A stretch of 64,000 nucleotides of DNA from Zelopaecilomyces penicillatus (Eukaryota > Ascomycota > Sordariomycetes > Hypocreales > Pseudodiploosporaceae). Shown piece after piece: positions 36,849 through 48,942 of the stretch. The stretch is from assembly GCA_005765155.1 (NCBI GenBank), contig VCCP01000001.1, positions 2,170,001-2,234,000 on the forward strand, written 5' to 3'. Both the position numbers and the translations under genes were made by a program. Position 1 is the stretch's first letter, and each line of letters starts with the position of its first letter. The notes under the pieces are model-generated. The model ran no database searches, was not told the DNA's origin, and saw only the letters and a program-made list of their open reading frames with translations.

Positions 36849-37819
36849 GTTTCCTGCTTTGTCTATCTATAGCTACACAGTAAAGACAGGTCGGATGCCA
36901 AAATCTCAATTTGTATTGTACTCGTCAAGCTTGTAATGCAGGAGAAACCAGACTGGGTGAGAGGGTAGTCGAACAGTCATGAGATTGTTGCCTTGTCTTT
37001 TGACATCCCCGCAGCGCCGTTAACCGGAGGTGGGGCTGTTGAGGATCTGTACTATCATATTTATACACACCATCAGGGAAAGCTTGAAAAGAAAAGGATA
37101 TTTCAAATTTGGTTGGACTCTTCAACAATGGTTTGGTCATCATCGGCCTCGTACACTTTTTGCATGTTTTTTAATCTATCTTTCGCACAGTCTACAACGA
37201 ATGTCTACAAAAGCGATGTGGATGCCTGGCCAATAGTAGAATGGGAGGTGAACATTTTCATAATGAATACTCATCTTATTTTTATTAGAATAAAATATTT
37301 AAAAGTTATTTATTGAATAGAATTAAATCTATAATTTATATTATTTTTATTTTTATCTACGATATATCAAGACAAAGTATTTGTTATGATTTTTAGAACT
37401 GTATTAGACTTAAAAACACATCACTGTTTGTACATCATATACCTGAAATGAGCACCAGCTCTTTTTTTTCTGCCTGGCACTGTACTGCCCCATTTATGGA
37501 AACCAAAGTGAGAAAAGCATGCAGAGACAATCCTTAGCAGCGCCTCTGGGGCTCTAACCAACAAAACCGCGCAATGGAACACTTTACGTACGAACCTCGT
37601 AAGCCCGTGCAAAATGGGCTCCGGCCGAGTCCCGGCGTCGGAAGTGGCCGGTATCCACTCCCCAAGCAGATAATAAAGCGCGGGGCAACCGCTGAATTCC
37701 CCGCGGTTTCTTTGGTGAAGTAAACCATCTCATACAACTCATAGTGTAACAGAGCTACTTACTTACTTACCTACTCAAGGACTCTTTCATCTATAGTTTC
37801 CCGCTCCGGAACATACGCC
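36849..37819. promoter_or_regulatory. Divergent intergenic with allantoicase promoter elements
   Basis: This holds the promoters of the AIG2-like and allantoicase genes. Upstream of allantoicase there is TCGG-N6-CCGG at 37638-37651. It contains the CGG-N6-CCG core of Ppr1/UaY-type zinc-cluster factors and differs from the UaY consensus TCGG-N6-CCGA at one base. AGATAA at 37668-37673 fits the HGATAR site of AreA-type GATA factors. About 37253-37425 is a strongly AT-rich island. Binding is inferred, not shown. Confidence 0.5.
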
Positions 37820-39001
37820 ATGGCGTCAATTGCAGACGAGATCCAGTACAAGCTCGAATCTGTCCCGGCTACCCGGTTGGGTGCGGATGAGATTGACAAG
37901 ACATTCCGTTCAACATGCATTGGTTAGACAGCCCCTCCTCCCTTTAGCCCCCCCTTCCTTACACTCTTGGGACTACGCAACAAATATGGGAATACCTTTT
38001 GCTAAATTAATATTGTTCTGTCGCCTCCAGATTTGACTTCAGCTGCCCTGGGGGGCAAGATTCTGGGCTGCTCAGATGAGTGGTTTGCCGAGGCAGCCAA
38101 TCTCTTGACGCCTACTCCCGCCATCAACCAGCCCGGCAAGATGGTCTACACTGGCGCTTGGTACGATGGCTGGGAGACGAGGCGCCACAACCCCGAGGAG
38201 TTTGATTGGGTTGTTGTACGTGTTGGTGTCGCTTCAGGCACCGTAGAGGGAGTTGAGGTCGACACAGCCTTCTTCACCGGCAACTATGCACCCGCCATCT
38301 CCGTTGAGGGATGCTTCAGCAGCAGCGATGAGGAGGTCATCTCCTGGAAGGGTGGTAGGGGCAAGTGGGAGACCATTCTCGGAATCCAGGAGTGTGGGCC
38401 GTCTCAGCGGATCGGCTGGAAGCTCACCACGCCGAGCGGTAAGCCGTACACACATGTGCGTCTCAATATGTACGCCGACGGTGGCATCGCCAGATTCCGA
38501 TTGTTTGGTCACGCCGTGCCCGTGTTCCCCGAGGATAAGGAGGCCATCTTTGACCTCGCAGCCGCCCAGAACGGTGGCGTAGCCGTCTCCTGCAGCGACC
38601 AGCACTTTGGCACCAAGGACAACCTGCTGCTGCCTGGCCGGGGCAAGGATATGGGCGACGGGTGGGAGACGAAGCGATCTCGCGGCGAGCACATCGATTG
38701 GGCCATCATCAAGTTAGGCGCGCCAGGCTACATACATGAGTTCGTCGTCGACACAGCGCACTTCCGTGGCAATTTTCCTCAAAAGATTGCCATCCAGGGT
38801 CTCGCATGGAACGGAGATGGCGCGCCAGATGCGCAGGCCGACGGTTGGCAGGAGGTTGTGCCGCCCAGCAAGACGGGGCCTGATGCCGAGCACACGTTTG
38901 CGAGCGCCAACAAAGACGCTGCGTTGACGCACGTCAAACTGATTATGATTCCCGACGGAGGAGTGAAGCGACTGCGGGCTTTGGGGAAGCGGGCGGCTTA
39001 A
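37820..39001 (+). CDS. Allantoicase
   Basis: This enzyme hydrolyses allantoate to ureidoglycolate and urea in purine degradation, allowing purines to serve as a nitrogen source. There are two exons, 37820-37922 and 38031-39001, giving 357 residues, the normal fungal length. The join is G+AT, reading ...RSTCIDLTSAALGGKILGC. The protein shows the internal duplication typical of allantoicase: FDWVVVRVGVASGTVEGVEVD with FFTGNYAPAISVEG in repeat 1, and IDWAIIKLGAPGYIHEFVVD with HFRGNFPQKIAIQG in repeat 2. Each repeat also carries a DGWETRR or DGWETKRSRG motif and ends in THV(R/K)L plus a PDGG or ADGG turn. It has no signal peptide. The promoter carries a UaY-like palindrome and a GATA site, consistent with induction by purines and nitrogen catabolite control. 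Confidence 0.97.
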
Positions 39002-39645
39002 GTTTATGTGTACAGAAATTGTTGAGAGCATAGCATGACAGGCAAATGCGTATATTTCTCAGAAACAAAGGGGGAAGAGATCGATCCATTGGCGATAGAA
39101 GAAAGTTAAAAAATACCCTACACCTGCAGATAGTTCAAAAGTCAATATTGTTAAAATCTTGGTGAGATGCATGGTGATTAAGGGTTTCGCATTGCCCATG
39201 GCTGTATTATGTTCGTCGATCATTCTCGAACGAGGAGTGTTTGATGACGGAGGTGGATTCGCGAACTGTAATGGACTCGGATTCATAGACATACGTAATC
39301 TCGGCTTTCGTGCACTGTCTTGTCTCTGCTCTGTGACCTGTCCCTGAGGTTTAGGTGTCTCTGTGGTCTTTCATCACCACCTGTCCCCCCATTGACAAGC
39401 AGCCCCAGTGTGCACAGCACAGCCCAACAGCGCTCATCACCGACGCCGGACATACACCGCAGCACATCCAGTACCTCTGCATCTCTGGAAGAAGCAACCA
39501 AAACCACTCAACCGCAGAACCTAAGCCGCCTACCTCCCCCAAGTCGCCTGCATCACGACAAAGCTGTCTTCTTCATTGACCACACAAGCTTGAGGCGGTG
39601 GCGCTTCCATGAGCTGGGCAGCCTGGCTCTGCCCCTCCTTCCACC
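39002..39645. other. Intergenic, promoter of ankyrin/DIL gene
   Basis: This lies between two plus-strand genes. The right half is C-rich and pyrimidine-rich, as expected for the leader of the downstream gene. No gene is seen. Confidence 0.5.
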
Positions 39646-42355
39646 ATGGATCTCGGGGCTGCCAGCGACGACAGCGGCGAGCAGTGGCCGCGCGCCATCC
39701 CGGCCGACCTGCCCAAGTCGCTCGATGACCGCAGCAATGCTCCCATGGCGGATTATGTGCGCGAGACGGAAATGTATGATGGGTGGCAAGGTTAGTTTGG
39801 TCCTTGGCGATGCGTGGACGACCTTATAGCGCAAGCTCTCTGTTGCTCCATTCATGCATGTCCTTTGATGGACGTCCTCTCTGACGCAATCGTAGGCCAG
39901 TCCCAGTTCCTTACGACACCGGCCTTAGCGAAGCCTTTAGACTTTGGAAACCTCTCCCTTAACGATACGGACTATGAGACCGGCATGGGGAACAGCCCGA
40001 AAGACACCGACACCAGACTCATGGAGATGCTGGCTGCTCAGGCCGCACACCGGACGGGCGTGGGGCACGAGGACGAACAGGCCATTGCAAATGACGAGAA
40101 TATGACTGATTCGGATAAAAAAGAAATATTGCAAAAGGCACTCAACATGGCTGCTAGCAACGGCGACGTGGAAAAGATTCAAAAGCTGTTGGGGGGCAAT
40201 GCCAAGTCTTTGGTTGACGTCAACGCTCCTGACGAAGACGGGACACCGCCCCTTATATATGCCAGCTGTTTTGTCAGTCATAGCCGGTATTAAATGTGAG
40301 GAAGTCTCAAAACTGACAATTCAATCTCTCTAGGGTCACGAAGCCGTCGTGCAAGCACTCATTGAAGCCGGAGCCGATGTCAACAAACAGGACCGAAACC
40401 AATGGAGTGCCCTCATGTGGGCAATGACCAATCGTCATAAAGGCATCGCGAAGCTGCTCCTCGATAACAAAGCCTCCTCGGAGCAAAAGACATCGTCAGG
40501 ACGAACTGTCTCCGATTTCGTCCCGCTGGATAGTGAGATGTCGTACTATCTACATGACAACGGTTACAGCATAGGCACCGCGGGCACTGCAGATGACTTT
40601 TACAACCCTGGCTTTAGCCAAGACCGATTCGAGGAAGAAATGGCAGAGAATGAGATGCGAAGGAGACTGATGATGGAAAGCGCTCGGGACCTAGAGGTAG
40701 ACCTGGGAAATGTTGGAATGGATGACCAGCCAGAGGTACGTACAGATTCTGACAATGACGAGGCTCTATCAAGTATCCCTTAGAATGGCGTTCTAACATT
40801 TTCAATTAAGCCTGTCGATGACTTTGAGGAGGACCAGCAGGAGTTTGACTGGAGTCGTTGCCTCCATGACCAGATGTTTGTGTTCCAAGAGCATGAGCTG
40901 GACCGGATACTGGACATCATTATCACGAGAATGACACCCCAGCGATCACCGTCACAGAAGCCCGTGCCAGCCAACATGATATTTCTTAGCGCAAGGTATG
41001 CGCACTACCACTCAAGTGCGGAACTGCTGGAGAGACTCCTCGTTTCTGCCATGGACCGAATCAACGACGTTGTTGAGAGGTTCCAGTGGGATATGACCAT
41101 CTTGGCCTTTTGGATTTCCAACGCAACACTACTCTTGCACTATCTAAAAAAGGACTCCGGGCTGGTGGAGGCGACGACAGAGTTTCAGGCCCAACTCGCC
41201 GAGCTGATCAACGAGATATTCATCTTAATTGTTCGCGATGCAGAGAGACGGCTAGACAAGGTCTTCGACGCTGCTATGCTCGAACACGAGACTATTCCTG
41301 GCTTTGAAGATATTACCTTTCAGAACGAGTGGAAACTATTTAAGCGGAAGACAGCCGTCAAGGAAGAACCACTGGAGAAGCGATTTCGCCCGCCTTCACC
41401 CAAACAGCGTGCCAAACCGGCACCACGCAACATTACGTCCCTCTTATCGTCGACTCTGTTTGTGCTCGATTTGTACGACGTCCATTCCGTCATCACCACG
41501 CAAATCATATCGCAGCTTCTCTATTGGATCGGGGCAGAGCTTTTCAATCGAGTCATGTCAAACAGGAAATATTTGGCGAGAACAAAGGCAATGCAGATTC
41601 GCATGAACATTTCGGCACTCGAGGATTGGGCACGAACGAACAATAGACAGGCTGAGCACTACGAGGGGGGCGAGACAAAATCGAGTGGGGAAACTACAGC
41701 GGACGCGAGCAGGAGGCATCTTGCACCTTCAATCCAGCTCTTGCAATGGTTACAATGTTTCTCCTCACTAGCCCCGGACGACCTCGAAGCGCTGGTAGAC
41801 ACTCTCCAACAGCTGAAGAGGCTTACTCCCCAGCAACTCATGCACACAGCTGCCCACTACCGACCCGAGGTAGGCGAGAAGGGTCTTCCCAAGAGTGCCA
41901 CGAAGTATCTCGTTGCTATTCAAAAAGAGGCAGCGCTCAAGAGAGACCGTCGACGAAGCAGAGCAGCTTCACCAATGCCCCCGCCCTCCGGAGGCCAGGA
42001 CAGCACCCCGTCGACTCCTATCAAGGGCAACAAGTCAAACGGCAACGGCCATGACACGCCTGGAAGCAACCAACATAGCACACCAAGCGTCCAGGACCAT
42101 ATGGGATCAGACGGGGAGGAGGATTATGCACCCGTGAATCTGCTTTTGGACCCAGCGCTGATGCTGCCGTTTACACTCCCATCAGTGACAGACATGCTAG
42201 TATCCTACGGTGCTGGATTTGGAGGCGTCAATCGGGAGCGGGAGCGAAAATACATACCCACCATCCCGCCAGAATTTTTGGAGAAGCTAGAGGTTAGCGG
42301 GACAAGAAATGCACCCATGTTTGGTGAGAAGGATTGGGAAAATGAAGAGGTATGA
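39646..42355 (+). CDS. Ankyrin-repeat and DIL (dilute) domain protein
   Basis: There are four exons: 39646-39790, 39896-40272, 40334-40735 and 40811-42355. All joins are in phase, giving 822 residues. The start follows a CCACC context. Residues ~130-215 contain two or more ankyrin repeats (LNMAASNGDVEKIQKLL, DEDGTPPLIYAS, GHEAVVQALIEAGADVN, WSALMWAMTNRHKGIAKLLLDN). From about residue 320 to 680 there is a DIL domain, the fold of the class V myosin cargo-binding tail. Recognisable parts are LAFWISNATLLLHYLKKDSGL, LSSTLFVLDLYDVHSVITTQIISQLLYWIGAELFNRVM, and RMNISALEDWA. There is no motor domain. The C-terminus is Ser/Pro-rich with a final conserved block (MLPFTLPSVTDML). Fungi commonly carry one such ankyrin/DIL protein of unclear role; involvement in polarised transport is inferred from the DIL domain. 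Confidence 0.93.
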
Positions 42356-45300
42356 GAGAGCAGCTTTAAAATGCTCGTGAGACATTAGGGGTGCCTCGGC
42401 CAGAGCGCAGTGAGTGCTGTGCTATTCTTGTCCGTCGGAGTCTTGTCTGGCCCTTTTTTTTCGGGTGAGACGGTGGCGGGTAACGCCATGTGGCCCAGTT
42501 GAAGCAGCTCCTGTCAGTTGAGACAAAGTCTACGGAGTCCACGGAGCACTTCTATACTAGTGGATGCTTTCTTGAAGGGTCCAAGTTTCCCCAGGGAGAA
42601 TGTGAATGGCCCCTATACCGGTACATAGCTACTAGGGCGAGCAGTGGTGGGGTGGAAGATGTTGAGGAGATGGACAAAAAGGAGAAGGAGGAGGAGGATG
42701 TGAACGCGAAAGGATGTATGTGTGTACATAGTCAACCAAAGATGCCAGACAGACACCAAAAAATTGAAGGCTGAAGCTACAGGAAGAGGTTTTACCAGTT
42801 ACGGAGTTTGGCTCACCGATATGGCATAAAGATTATGGACGCTAAACCCAATCAGTGCGTGCCCTGCCAAGAGACGGTCTGGATTGAGAACAAGAGTGAG
42901 CAAGAGTGAGAGTGAGAGAAAGAACGAAGAAATTTTCTTTCCCTTTGGTGCACCTGTTTTCCTGCCTAGTTCAAAGACCCGCTCTCACACAGACCCTCAT
43001 TGTAGGAGCATCACAGACCACTCACCGTCCGTCGACTCATGAGAAGTTGGCAAGGGGGTTAGGTTAACTTAGCCAAGCTGGGAAGGGCATAGGGGGGGGG
43101 GGGGGGGGGTCCAGGGACGTGTGGCGGACGGGAGCATCATAACTGGGGCGATGGGCCCCGGATGGGGGATGAGGGAGCAGACCCGAAGACGCGGAACAGG
43201 ATTTGTGCCGGGACTTGCGCGCCAGCGATCCCCCAAGGTGGGCTCTCCTTTGACTTGAAAGCTTTGTTAACTGTATGGAGTTAAAGGCGGTTGCTTCAGT
43301 CTGCCCAGCTAAACAATAAGCCATTGGATCATGGTGAGATGCGTGTTTGTTGTCAGACAAGCGACAACCGGAACACCACGTTTGTTGACCGTTGGTGTAG
43401 TCTATAATTACTCATACGCTGTTTGCCCTGCAGATTTGCGCTCTCGTGTATCGATCCTGTTGAGTTACCTCCTGTCGCATGATACTGGGCAGCAATTGAA
43501 GTGGGATCACACCTCCGTGTGACCCCCCGTGGCCGGCGTGGGCTGGGCTGGTGCAGCATCCGCTGTTCAGTCTCCGCCCGGGTCACCGTCTAGACAAAAC
43601 GCGAACAAGGAAACCCAGAAACTGCCCCAAAGCAGCCAAAAAACCACGTCTCCAGAGTCTACAGGACAGGCATGGCAAGTCACAAGATCCGTCCCCTGCG
43701 CAACAGGCACAAACAGCTGGCAACGGAGTGGATAATACCCTGAACAGTTGTAGATGGGCAATTCTGCCTGTGCTGGGCGGCTTGTGTGTTTTGTCACCGG
43801 ACTGCTGCGTCTTACAGACAGACGGTCGACTTTATTCACCGCCTTCATCATCAGGTCCAGCACAATACGGGCGGAGCAGGAGATGACAGGGGGAACAGAA
43901 GCATCCCCATCCCATTCAAAAGTGGTGTTAATAGGCATGGCTGGGGACACAATGCAGGTCTTGCGTTTTGGCATTGGAGCACCCAGCTTGGACAGCAAGG
44001 GGAATTTTGATGCATCACCATGTCGCGTCGCGTTGTCCTCTGCTGGAGGGGCGTTTATGTTTGTTGAATACGAACCTGGTATATAGACAAAAAAAAAGAA
44101 ATATGATAGTCAAAAATGAAATAACATAAAAAAAAAAAGAAGCCTTGCGTATATGCAATAGCACCAAGAAAAAGGAAAGGATTCAACCTCCGTCGCAAGC
44201 CATAACACCAAGTAACGAAGGCAGGTTAATGCCACGCGCTTTCTGAATGCAGCTGCGCGATTTGGAAGAACGAGTTCCGAATGGGGGAATGTGTGGGGCG
44301 GTGCCCAGCACTTGGAAAGCGATGCGCTGGCTGCTGCTGCTTCTGCTTTTTGACTGCTGTGGCAGCTGTGACTGCCAGCCACGTCAAGTTAATTAGTACC
44401 TTCCCCGGCCTTTACTACAAGGGTCCCAACCGTAATACAGGCAAACGTGGGTATTAGCACTGCACAAGGTAATAAGTTGAATACTTGGAGTTGTGCAAAT
44501 CTGACAGACGGGGGGTTCAACGGGCGGGCGCGCATATCAGCACACAAACAATGCATCACAAATCACAACTACCGATATCCATTCAAAACCACGATCTGGA
44601 GAGTCATTTACCCGTCGACCTGGAGTCATATCAACGACAAAAGTAGTAATAATTAGTAGGGCGCTGCGCACTGTCCCAGGAACGGGCTTGTTCGGTACGC
44701 ATCCTTGGTGCTGACGTTGGCAGACGGGACCTTTCCCAGATCTAAGTCCAGGTCCAGGTCCAGGTCTGTCCCAATCCGCTCCCCCATTTCCTTTCCGTGC
44801 CTGGTGGCTGGGGCGGAAAATATAGCTTCAGAATTATCCGTGATGCTTGCAGGTTATGCTTATAACGTTTCTTTTTTCTTTCATTTCTCTCTCTCTGGCG
44901 ATGCCCTGCTCGGTTTCATTGCTTTGCATTGTGGAAATACGAATGCAGAGTGGGCAGAGAATATTATTACGTATCCTGTCACTAGCACAAATCGATAAGA
45001 TGGATGGATTCCTTTCATTACGGTAAGAAAGTGAGAGATGTGGCTTCGATAATTCTCCTGATCAGCAGCGAGGGTTATAATTAACGGGAGTGGCGGTTGG
45101 CTTTCTGTTTGTGTAAATTCCCGAGCATTTGATATTATATCACATTGTGGTATGACCTTCAGCTCTCATCTCATCTCATTTCATCTCATCGAGGAAGAAG
45201 TGGAGGAGGAGGTGGAGGAGGGACGGCAAGAGGCGATCTCTCCTTCCTATCATTACCAAGTTCTCGGAAGATCTGCCCTGACCTGGGGGAGGCGCATTGT

Positions 45301-48300
45301 AGGCGCATCGTGCGTTTGCAGGTAATTTGACCACCTATTACAGAGTCATACGAGTGCATTCAGCCCCAGACGAAGGGCGGAGAGTTGCATACTGGAACGT
45401 GAACGCACACACACAAAAAGCACGTTTTTTTTGGTGAGTTTGCAGCACATCCACGGAGTGTATCCTGTAGGATTGTTTGTCCTGGGCTCACGACAGGCAG
45501 TTTGCCCACTTTTGCACACGTGTTTCTGTACCAATCCGCTGTCAGGAGGAGGACCTGCCCATCCGTAGGGCACGGCCAGCGGCATCCCCGTGATACCCCC
45601 GCGCGAGACTGATTCGTGTCCCAGCAAACAAGTGCCGAAGAAACCCAAAGGATTTCGTTTATTCTCGCAACGTGAACGTCTCTCGATGGGCTCGACAGCC
45701 AAAGAAAGCGCACAAGCTTTTTTTGGGGGGCACAAATCTCGTCGGCCGCTGGTTTCTGCTGACGTTGGTTGGTTGCAGCAGCCACACTGCGACGCCCGCC
45801 AACGGATACGGCGTTTTCTTGTTTTCTTTCTGACCTGCAAGATGGGTCATTTTTTCTTCTTCTTCTTCTGTTTCTTCCTAGCCACTTGTTTATTTAATTT
45901 TTAAAGATGCCGCATTGCATGAATTGAGATTTGAAAGTAAAGTGGCCTGCGTCTATCGATTCTGCAATCTCCCCGTCCTGTGGTGAGTATTACATGCACT
46001 CCAGGCTTTCTTTCTTGGCATGAACCTGCACAGGAACTAGGAGAGGTAGTCGGTAAATTTTTGCACACACACGACAGTTTACACAGGAAAAAAAACCAGA
46101 CACAATAGCGCGAACCGCGTAAAGGAGGGTTGTATCGCGGGTACCTTGCATTGAATCGCATCCATGCCATCCATCCATTGCATACTGGCATAGCATGTGC
46201 AACGCCCGCCCGCTGGCTCGCCAAAGAAAGGGCCAAAAAACCCACCCACACCACACTCAACAGGCACAACCCGGACACACAGACACACACACAGATGCAG
46301 GGAGAAGGAAAAAGGAAAACAAAGACAACAATGGGAGGGCTGGACCTTGCTTGACCAAAACTGGTTGGATCTGCTCCTGCTCGGCAGATTGTACATGGTT
46401 GGAATACTGAACCTCCAATGATCATCACGTACCTGACTAGCACCAGTTGGGGAGGCACTTTTCTCTTTTTCTTTCTTTCTTCCTTCTCTGGCATCATCCG
46501 GATTAGGAAAGTTTCGGCTTTCACAAGCTATTTCAATTCTTCCGTCTTTTTTCCGTCCCACCATCTTCACTTTGCACTAGGACGACGCACTACCGAATAC
46601 AAGTTGCACTTCCAGTGTAAAGTACCCCCCCAACAAACGTGCGTCAATGGTTCCTCAACGTTTGCTGGACGGTAGGTAAGTAACAAGTTTCGTAATCCAA
46701 GCATATCCATACATGCGTAGTCTGAATGCATGATGGGCTGATACGCTCATCGCACCCACTCAAACAGCCAAAACGTTGTGGCTGCTTGTTTGCTGCTGCT
46801 CTGACTATTGGTTGGGAGGTGATGCGAGTTTATATTAATTGAACCACTAAATCTTCCATCGAAATGAGGGGAAACTTCCTTCTTTTCTCTCGTGAACGAG
46901 TGATTTGGAAGCCGTTTAACCCCCGGCAAACTCAATCTGTGTACCGATTGAGAGGATGCTGTTGGCCGTTCATACTGAATTACCCTTCTGCTGGTAACCT
47001 CCATGACCAAATGGTGACCTCGCCATGCCTCTGATTCTTGTTGATTGCCCCAATTACCGTAATACAAGTAAACCACACACACACACACAGATGCACACAC
47101 TTTCACAAACCTTATCGAACACCTACCTAACAGGGTATAGAACGACCAAAACTACTGGCCTTGGTCTTTGCCGGTCAGGTACCGGCCCATCCCCCGAGCC
47201 ATCCGGATCCGTCCGCGCCTTCGACGGCAGAATGCGTGAATTAGTAGTACCTTTCCGCTCTCTATGAAGTGGGTAGGTAGTATACAAGTAATACGATGTT
47301 TATTGACAAATGCACAAATACGACTTGTGCAAAGATGGAGGGAGCACAATTAGGCCCTTTACTCAAGTGCTGTTTTCCCCACCTGCATGCAGTAGCATCA
47401 CAGTAGCATCACCGCTTGTCCGCACAGAAAAGTGCGAGCGAGTTGTACAACAGAGCAGTTGTTCGTTTGTCGTCAGTCAGTGAGTCGGTCTACCTCCTCC
47501 ACGTCTACCACCACCGCCTACAAACACATCCAACCCCAGTCGACCAGCTCACGTTGGGTATCCAAAACCCTTGTCCCGGTTGGCTGAACCGGCACAAGCG
47601 TGAAGGTGCCCAAAAAAAAACTCTCCACTTACCCCTACCAGCACGAGAGAGCGGTGGTGATGTGGCGGCCTGCGGATGGGCTGTCTTGTGCTCCGTCGCG
47701 ATCCAGCCACTGGCATCTTTCTGGGCCATTGGGCTAGATGCCCACTAAAGCCCCAATTCTGGCAAACCAGCATTGTCCCGGTTCTGATGCCCTGGCCAGC
47801 CATGGGCTCCATTCCCACCCGATCAGAGCCAGGGGTCGGCATTGAATTGCATGGGTAGGTCGACCTAGCCTTACCGGTGGTTGTGGCAGCCCTGGCAGCG
47901 AGCGCAAGAAGCACCACCTCGGCCATTTTTTCTTCTTTGGCCAAACCACTTTTTTTTTCCTTTGGTTGCTTTCTCAGGCGGGCGGGCGTGCAAAGATGTG
48001 CATGGATGGGGCGGATGGAACTCGTGGTCGTGGTTGTGGACGGGGCTAGGCTCTAGCCATGGCCGATGGACGAGGAGGAGGAGGAGTAAATTGACTTGTC
48101 TCAATGCACGCCGTCGTCGCTGTTCAAATGTTCACCCCCAGCTGTGTCAGCACCTCGGGCGTGCCGTGCAGATGATAAAGAATGAAAAAGACTGCCTCCC
48201 CCCCCTCTCTCCCCACATGAGTATGCGTATGTGTGTGCTGGCTCCAGACATTCTTTTCTGATCGCAAGTGAGAGAGACATATATCAACTTCTTTGGCGCG

Positions 48301-48942
48301 GCTCGATTCAACGACCCTTTTCTTCTTCCCCCCAGCAAACTTTGATACCCCCCCCCTTCGATACCCTTTTAATAGTACCAGACTATTCTATTACTACAGC
48401 ACATCTACAGTACAGCTACAACACAGCTACAGCATACAGTATACAGTACACAGCGCACTTACAGCTGCATCCCGCCTCCTTGCCTCGCCTACGCTGCGCT
48501 GCCACAAACTCTGTCCATCACTTACACGACGATACCTCACCTGCTCTCTACAGCCCGCGCTCACACCGCCTGCTCGCAGCAGTTACGACTTGACGTGTCC
48601 GACGAGTACATTCCTATTTTACGAGTGCCTGTCGACTTGTTTTTACTTGGAAATTATTTTTCGCTTCATCTCTCGTCTTTTACGCCCTTGCAGCTTTGTC
48701 CTGAGGACTACGGCAATCGATAGATTTGGAAGTGAGCACGCTTTGCTTGCATGATTTGCCTTGTTGCGCCCTTGCCATCTGCCATCGTCATCTTCTTTCA
48801 CTCTTCTGCTTTAGCAGTCTACCGTCTAGCTGCCCTCGTAGGGTGAGCAGTGCAACGAAGTTGATCTTCGACTAGGGGTTGATTCTCCAATCGATATCAG
48901 ACACACAGTCATAGACAGTCACAGAAACAAACCACACACAAA
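42356..48942. other. Large gene-free region (6.6 kb)
   Basis: I find no recognised gene, RNA or mobile element. It contains an 18-base G run (43092-43109) and an AGGTCC tandem repeat (about 44748-44767). Short GGA- and TTC-type repeats also occur. The right end, from about 48350, is a pyrimidine- and ACAGCTAC-rich segment that reads like the promoter and long 5' leader of the TBC gene. Unrecognised small genes or long non-coding RNAs are possible. Confidence 0.55.
43092..43109. repeat. Poly-G run of 18
   Basis: An uninterrupted run of 18 guanines lies in the gene-free region. Exact length may be affected by sequencing error. Confidence 0.9.

Noticed and set aside
40736..40745. Alternative use of the GTACGTACAG sequence as a 10-base intron in the ankyrin/DIL gene
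   Set aside because: Far too short for splicing. The 75-base intron 40736-40810 keeps frame and joins into the DIL region.
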